DNA of 35,952 bases. Origin: Clostridiales bacterium (GTDB lineage Bacteria > Bacillota > Clostridia > Christensenellales > Aristaeellaceae). A program made the position numbers and the translations under genes. The notes beneath the pieces are model-generated. The model was not told the origin of the DNA, ran no database searches, and saw nothing but the letters and a program-made list of their open reading frames with translations. The DNA is taken from positions 1 to 35,952 of the forward strand of contig SFHU01000016.1 of the NCBI GenBank assembly GCA_004555535.1, read 5' to 3'. Every line of letters starts with the position of its first letter. Within the stretch, counting starts at the first letter, position 1. This document shows, piece by piece, positions 31,690 through 35,952 of this stretch.

Positions 31690-33075
31690 TTAAAGCCATG
31701 AGCGAAGGATATCCATGTCCTCGCTGCGGTTTTCCAGCAGATAGCCCATCAGGTGATCGAGCATGCCCCGATAGATTTTGCAGCGGTCCTGATTCGGGCG
31801 GGAGGAGAACGGGCTGCCCTCCAGCGCGTAGTTCACCACAGGGCATACGCCGCAGTAGGGCTGGTAAACGCAGTCACAGCAGGTGGGCAGCGTTTCCAGC
31901 AGCGAGGCGCTGCATGTCGCCCGGCAGGCCGTGCTCTCGATCCATGTGTTGTAGCCGCTATCAAAGACATTGCCCAGCCTGAACGTGTCGTCTCCCATCT
32001 CGGAGAGCATTCTGCCCTCGTCGCAGGTGAATACGTCTCCGGATGCCGTGAATGCCATCTGCCCGATGCCTGCGCCGCAGGGCGAGCGCAGCTCCATATA
32101 GTTTGGGGCGGTATCGCCCAGCAGCTTGGCGAGAAAGATCGACGCATGAGCTTCTGCAAACCGCATCCCGCTGCGGTTGAGCTGCATGATAGCGTCAAAG
32201 CCCTCACGATAGAAAACGAGGAATTCCTCCGGCGTATAGCCGATGCGCTCCCAGGCCTTTCCCGCTTCACCCAGACGGGTGAGCGGGCGCAGAAACAGGG
32301 AGTCAAACCCCAGAGACTGGTATTCAGCGATGATATCCTTTGCACGTGGAAGTGAAGCCCTCGTCGTTGTCTGGATGGCGCCGGGACGGATGCCGTGCCT
32401 GCGGAGCAGTTTTAGCCCATTAAGCATGGCATTATACGAGCCCCGGCCTCCTGCCTGCGGGCGGTTCGCGTCGTGCAGATCCTTTGGCCCGTCCAGCGAG
32501 GTGGAGACGGAGATCCCGTTTTCTGCAAGAAATGAGGCGATTTCATCGGTCATCAGCGCCAGATTGCTCACCAGACAGAGCGAATAGTCCCTTCCTGCCA
32601 GCACATCCTTCGCCCTTTCCACGGCAGCGCGGATGGCGGGCATGTTCTCCAGCGGTTCCCCGCCCTGAAATTCGATGGTGAAGCCCTCCGCATCTGTTTC
32701 CGCAATGCGGTCGATGATCGCCCTCGCCGTTTCGGGGGACATGTCCGTCGGCTGGGCGCAGCCATGCGCCTGACAGTACACGCACCGGTTATTGCACCGG
32801 TTGGTCACCGCCAGAATGAACAGACTTGTCCCCTTGAACAGATATGCGTGGTTGCCCACGACGGCTGGGCGGGCGGTGCGCAGATATGCCTCCTGAGAAT
32901 CCTCTGTGGCGAAGCAGCGACTGCACAGCATCCGCCACGTTTCGTTGTGCAGATCCAGCCTGTCCGATACAAAAAGCCGGAATTCCTCCGGCGTCAGAAA
33001 GGCATATTTGCCCGCATCGTTGGTCAGGAGAACCCGATTGCGGAAGGGGGTAAAGCGAAAGCTGCCCTTCATCAT
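31690..33075 (-). CDS. hxsB: His-Xaa-Ser system radical SAM maturase HxsB
   Basis: A 461-residue radical SAM enzyme with a C-terminal SPASM domain. TNRCNNRCVYCQ gives the CxxxCxxC cluster (C94, C98, C101). EFQGGEPLE and LVSNLALMTDE follow the barrel pattern. The SPASM half has CGAGIGQMAF, DVFTCDEGRM and the run CCDCVYQPYCGVCPVVNY with auxiliary-cluster cysteines. In the His-Xaa-Ser system, HxsB and HxsC are thought to modify the repeat protein HxsA; the chemistry is unknown to me. It is the last gene of the leftward cassette, 29 bases behind hxsC. GGATG-type SD only, so it is probably coupled to upstream translation. Confidence 0.85.
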   Translation of the reverse strand: MMKGSFRFTPFRNRVLLTNDAGKYAFLTPEEFRLFVSDRLDLHNETWRMLCSRCFATEDSQEAYLRTARPAVVGNHAYLFKGTSLFILAVTNRCNNRCVYCQAHGCAQPTDMSPETARAIIDRIAETDAEGFTIEFQGGEPLENMPAIRAAVERAKDVLAGRDYSLCLVSNLALMTDEIASFLAENGISVSTSLDGPKDLHDANRPQAGGRGSYNAMLNGLKLLRRHGIRPGAIQTTTRASLPRAKDIIAEYQSLGFDSLFLRPLTRLGEAGKAWERIGYTPEEFLVFYREGFDAIMQLNRSGMRFAEAHASIFLAKLLGDTAPNYMELRSPCGAGIGQMAFTASGDVFTCDEGRMLSEMGDDTFRLGNVFDSGYNTWIESTACRATCSASLLETLPTCCDCVYQPYCGVCPVVNYALEGSPFSSRPNQDRCKIYRGMLDHLMGYLLENRSEDMDILRSWL

Positions 33076-33104
33076 GATTCACTCACTCATCCTTTGGTTG
33101 TTTT

Positions 33105-33980
33105 TCAATCGGCATGGTGTATGGGGGAAACGGGGAAAAGCCCAAGCAGAAACGTAGAGCGGAACAAGCCGCCGCAGGCGTTTTTCTCATCGCACGCTTC
33201 GCAGACCCCGGGATAGCGCACCTTCCATGCCGTAATGCTCTTTTTGGTGATTGGCCAGTACGCCCTTTCGACCGCGCAGAGCGGAAAATCATACAGACCA
33301 ACGTCGATTCCGGCGTGGACAAGGCGATGAATCGACGGCTTTGCTGCTTCAAAAAACGCACGATAATCCACCCAGAGCCGTTCTCGATTGTGTGCCGCAC
33401 TGCCGTTCATCTCCATGGCGATGAAATTGACCACAGTGATGCGCAGCCTGCTGCGAAGCAGCGTATCGCACAGCGCATGAAGATGCTCCACGTTTTGGCG
33501 GTGACCCACGATGCGGATTTCGATCTGCGCGGGTGATGCCGAGAGGAACTCAATCCCGCGCATCGTCTGCTCAAAGCTGCCCGAGGATTGCGTGATCGTA
33601 TCGTGAAGCGCGGCACTTTCGGCGTGAATGGGGATGGCAAAGCGAAGCCTTGGCGTGAGCAGCGGCTTGAGCTCACGCTGTATGCGGGGGATGCACAGCG
33701 CCCGCCCGTTTGTGAGCACCTGTACAGGAATCTGTGGCCACCGCTCATTGAGCTGGCGCAGGATGTCAAGGACGAGATCTGCCCGCAGAAAGGGCTCTCC
33801 GCCTGTAATATCGATGTGTTCTATCTGCTCATCGATCTGATTGAGGAGGCTCTGGGCCTCTTCCCACGAAAGGGACATCCCTCTGCGCCGCTGGTCGCTG
33901 CTCATCGGGCACATGATGCAGCTCGAATTGCAGGCCTCGGTGACCATGAATACGGCCTCCCGATCCTCTCCCTGTGCCAT
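33105..33980 (-). CDS. hxsC: His-Xaa-Ser system radical SAM maturase HxsC
   Basis: About 291 residues. TEACNSSCIMCPM supplies C17, C21 and C24 of the radical SAM cluster, and IDITGGEPFLR follows. The C-terminus has the Cys set GVCEACDEKNACGGLF, a short auxiliary-cluster or SPASM-like end. The start at 33980 shares one base with the stop of the upstream gene (TGATG); AGGAGG lies 12 bases before. An upstream in-frame start at 34016 would lie inside the preceding gene. It pairs with hxsB as the second maturase of the cassette. Confidence 0.82.
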   Translation of the reverse strand: MAQGEDREAVFMVTEACNSSCIMCPMSSDQRRRGMSLSWEEAQSLLNQIDEQIEHIDITGGEPFLRADLVLDILRQLNERWPQIPVQVLTNGRALCIPRIQRELKPLLTPRLRFAIPIHAESAALHDTITQSSGSFEQTMRGIEFLSASPAQIEIRIVGHRQNVEHLHALCDTLLRSRLRITVVNFIAMEMNGSAAHNRERLWVDYRAFFEAAKPSIHRLVHAGIDVGLYDFPLCAVERAYWPITKKSITAWKVRYPGVCEACDEKNACGGLFRSTFLLGLFPVSPIHHAD

Positions 33981-35002
33981 CAAATGAAAAGACCTCCTGT
34001 TCGCACCAGAATCCAACCCATGAAGCCCGCGCTGATGAGCACGGCAAATGGCAGCTTTCTCAGGATGACTACCGTGTCCTTGCCATGTTTTGACTTCTCC
34101 CAGCGGCGTACTGCCTGCGCCTGTGCTTTGGTGAGCCTTGCCTTCATGTCCTCACGGGGATCCTGAGGAAGCTCTTTGACATGGGACATGCGGAACGAGA
34201 GAACGGCACCCGCGCTGAGAATCATCCCCTCGCGTACCTGATTCGTGGGGATTCTCCGGTAGTTGTAGCCGGACGCCCAGCGTCCGGCAGCCAGACAGAG
34301 CAGCGTGACGCCAACCATCCACCACGGAGCGGCCGAGAAGCGCCACACGCCCATGACGGCCATCACACCCAGGCTCAGGGCGTGCAGCGCAATGACGAAT
34401 CCCCTTTGAAGGAACGCCCTGCCAGAGCAGGCATACGCCAGAACCATCATGAGCGCTGAAGCAAAAAAGGCATTCTCCTCCCAAAAGGACGGGAACGCGG
34501 CGCAGGAAAGTGCCTGCCATGCTGTCATTTCCACCATGACGGCGAGAAAGCCCTTTATGTCACGCAGAGAAGAGCGGCTTCCGGCGTCAAAACGTTCCGA
34601 CCTGCGCAGCGCCTGAATGAAGCTATCCGCGAGAATGAAGAAAAATGCCGGCACAAAGATGAAGCAGTAGGGAATCACCGCGCAGGAGAGGGTGTAAGGT
34701 TCGATCAGCCTCGCGGGAACGCACAGAAACATCAGCATAAACAGCTTGGCGTCGCCTGCTGCCCACAGACCTGCGGCGTAGAGGCACACGGCCAGCGCAT
34801 CGCCAAGGAGCATGTTGACCAGCCACCACAGCGTAAAATCGCGCGAGAAGCATATAAGGCTGACGCCTTGCAGCGCGCAGGCGGCGATTCCCCCGAGGGC
34901 GATGCACCGGTTGGGGACGATCCCTCTGCGCAGATCCTGCACCGCGCAGACGCTCCCGAGAACGAGCATCAGCAGAAGGAGTGCGCCTTCAACTGCCTTC
35001 AT
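33980..35002 (-). CDS. Prepilin-peptidase-like (A24) polytopic membrane protein
   Basis: About 340 residues. It opens with a helix, then VQDLRRGIVPN and GLWAAGDAKLFML, the two Asp sites of the A24 aspartic peptidase family (D-x3-G-x2-P-N and GD-x-K). Further hydrophobic segments follow (about eight in all), then a basic soluble tail (LTKAQAQAVRRWEKSKHGKD) and one last hydrophobic segment. A24 enzymes cut prepilin or similar leader peptides at the membrane. It lies inside the hxs cassette, overlapping its neighbours on both sides, which ties it to the system; no pilin gene is seen. I chose the ATG at 35002, inside the end of the upstream gene; a frame from 35047 has no better SD. Confidence 0.7.
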   Translation of the reverse strand: MKAVEGALLLLMLVLGSVCAVQDLRRGIVPNRCIALGGIAACALQGVSLICFSRDFTLWWLVNMLLGDALAVCLYAAGLWAAGDAKLFMLMFLCVPARLIEPYTLSCAVIPYCFIFVPAFFFILADSFIQALRRSERFDAGSRSSLRDIKGFLAVMVEMTAWQALSCAAFPSFWEENAFFASALMMVLAYACSGRAFLQRGFVIALHALSLGVMAVMGVWRFSAAPWWMVGVTLLCLAAGRWASGYNYRRIPTNQVREGMILSAGAVLSFRMSHVKELPQDPREDMKARLTKAQAQAVRRWEKSKHGKDTVVILRKLPFAVLISAGFMGWILVRTGGLFI

Positions 35003-35213
35003 GGCCCGCTTCCTTCCTGCAGGAAAGCTCCAGCACATAGTTGGCAAACTCCAGCGCCGTCAGCTCCATGGGCGCGGTAGAACGGAGGATGCTGCACCGG
35101 CAAAGGCCCGGCTCCCGCTCCACCTCGATCTGCGCGATGGCGGCATACGCCTTGGCAGCCTGAAAGACAGCCTCGGCGGAATACAGTGCCAGATCAAACT
35201 CAAGATTGTTCAT
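34989..35213 (-). CDS. Second, short HxsD-like protein
   Basis: A 74-residue protein missed if only long frames are read. FDLALYSAEAVFQAAKAYAA echoes the FDKSIYDRRALLKAAFRF start of the HxsD protein upstream, and the rest keeps a similar length to the HxsD core (ending ALEFANYVLELSCRKEAG). Its ATG lies 14 bases inside the end of hxsD and its stop overlaps the A24-like gene, so it is translationally coupled on both sides. It may be a duplicated partner subunit. Confidence 0.6.
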   Translation of the reverse strand: MNNLEFDLALYSAEAVFQAAKAYAAIAQIEVEREPGLCRCSILRSTAPMELTALEFANYVLELSCRKEAGHEGS

Positions 35214-35553
35214 CAAACCATCCCCGCAGAATCTGCGACTCATCCTGCTCAGTGGCGTCGTCCTCGCCGGATGGCCCGGGCGCCTCCTGAATGACCGTCG
35301 AGGCCATCGCCCGCGCCAATAGGATCTTCCGCAGCTCGGCGCTGTCCTCAAGAAGCTGCAAACGCAGGTTCTGCGCAATCAGCTCGTTTTCAAACTCTCC
35401 AAAGTCCACGGACGCGCCGTCCTTTTCCCGCCAGGAGACAATCCACCGTGCCTCATCCTGACGCAGATGGATATAGCACCTGTCCGTGAAGCGGAATGCC
35501 GCCTTGAGCAACGCGCGCCTGTCGTAGATGCTCTTGTCAAAACGCAGTTCCAT
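35200..35553 (-). CDS. hxsD: His-Xaa-Ser system protein HxsD
   Basis: About 117 residues. The N-terminal FDKSIYDRRALLKAAFRFTDRC, a short strand region and FENELIAQNLRLQLLEDSAE with KILLARAMAS match the HxsD pattern as I know it. The acidic C-terminus (GEDDATEQDESQ) is variable. HxsD is the small accessory protein of the system, perhaps a peptide-recognition partner for the radical SAM maturases. AGGGTG lies eight bases before the ATG at 35553; an ATG at 35571 would overlap the hxsA stop and lies without SD. Confidence 0.75.
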   Translation of the reverse strand: MELRFDKSIYDRRALLKAAFRFTDRCYIHLRQDEARWIVSWREKDGASVDFGEFENELIAQNLRLQLLEDSAELRKILLARAMASTVIQEAPGPSGEDDATEQDESQILRGWFDEQS

Positions 35554-35570
35554 ATGACACACCCTATGCA

Positions 35571-35915
35571 TTACTTCTTGCCCGTTGCAGCAGGCACAGC
35601 GGCAGCGGCAGCGACGCCTGTCTGCTGGCTGACCGCCTGATAGGCGTTAGCCTGAGGCGTTTGCAGCGTCGGCAGACTGCCTGCAGCCGGAACGGGCACG
35701 GGCGTTGCGGTTGGGCGCGGCGTGGCGTTGCTGTGGGAGTTATGGGAACCATGGGAGTTATGCGAGCCGTGAGAGCTGTGTGAGCTCGAGCGGTGTGAGG
35801 AATGGGACCTGTGAGAAGAGTGTGAGCGATGCGAGGAATGGGACCTGTGGGCGGCAAAGGCATCCGACGCAAACAGAATGCTCATCAGCAGCACCATTGT
35901 GCTCAGCGTCAGCAT
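35571..35915 (-). CDS. hxsA: His-Xaa-Ser repeat protein HxsA
   Basis: At least 114 residues. A signal peptide (LSTMVLLMSILFASDAFAA) is followed by a His-x-Ser repeat region (HRSHSSHRSHSSHRSHSSHR, then GSHNSHGSHNSHSN), a Thr/Pro stretch (TPRPTATPVPVP) and an Ala/Gln-rich end. It is the expected substrate of the HxsB and HxsC maturases, exported afterwards. The frame is open upstream to the window edge; GGAGGG near 35935-35940 is too far from this ATG, so the true start may lie a few codons upstream or be a non-standard codon. The repeats are the densest His-Ser sequence in the window. Confidence 0.8.
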   Translation of the reverse strand: MLTLSTMVLLMSILFASDAFAAHRSHSSHRSHSSHRSHSSHRSSSHSSHGSHNSHGSHNSHSNATPRPTATPVPVPAAGSLPTLQTPQANAYQAVSQQTGVAAAAAVPAATGKK

Positions 35916-35952
35916 CTTACTGCGGGGAATATTGCCCTCCTCTTCATAGAGA

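Overview
The window looks like chromosomal DNA of a high-GC member of the Firmicutes (a clostridial gut-type organism). Ribosome binding sites are strong GGAGG types, intergenic promoters are sigma-A-like, and the chromosomal-looking genes (ECF sigma with a DUF4179-like partner, ribose-type ABC transporter, His-Xaa-Ser peptide system) fit that group. No rRNA, tRNA, integrase, relaxase or CRISPR array is visible, so the assignment rests on gene content and style only.

Layout. (1) 1-3400: an ECF sigma factor and its membrane partner on the + strand, then a membrane metallopeptidase on the - strand. (2) About 3560-23460: one coherent accessory block of two divergent arms that start near 16.3 kb. 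The leftward arm encodes a five-helix membrane protein, a ClpP-like serine protease, a VirD4/TraG-like ATPase, a small membrane protein, a WHH-type HNH nuclease, a HerA/FtsK-type ATPase, a JAMM/JAB peptidase, a transglutaminase-like cysteine protease, a ThiF/E1 activating enzyme, an E2-like protein with a candidate catalytic Cys, a low-complexity repeat protein, and a YbjN-like protein with an acidic tail. The rightward arm encodes a 1463-residue polymerase of the eukaryotic-RdRP/YonO class (GGADFDGD, RNP and KG motifs) and an unknown 875-residue partner, and ends at a strong terminator. (3) 23517-31050: two LysR regulators divergent from a sugar-type ABC cassette (binding protein broken by a one-base insertion, ATPase, permease) and two paralogous alpha/beta hydrolases. 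(4) 31100-31690: remnants and repeats. (5) 31690-35915: a leftward His-Xaa-Ser cassette (HxsA, two HxsD-like proteins, a prepilin-peptidase-like membrane protein, HxsC, HxsB).

The most interesting part is block 2. It combines a self-contained RNA polymerase of the RNAi-RdRP lineage with ubiquitin-like conjugation and deconjugation enzymes, two further proteases and two secretion/DNA-pump ATPases. Four of its gaps carry a related leftward motif: TATGATGTARAGG or ATGAGTAGA, followed 35-38 bases later by an A6-A7 tract. This is a candidate promoter or leader for an element-encoded polymerase. A sigma-A promoter plus a structured RNA of about 180 nt ending in a perfect terminator sits in the middle of the leftward arm. 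As far as I recall, RdRP-like polymerases in bacterial selfish elements have been noted in comparative-genomic work by Iyer and Aravind, but I know of no experimental account of a set like this one. Mobility is inferred only from the VirD4/HerA genes.
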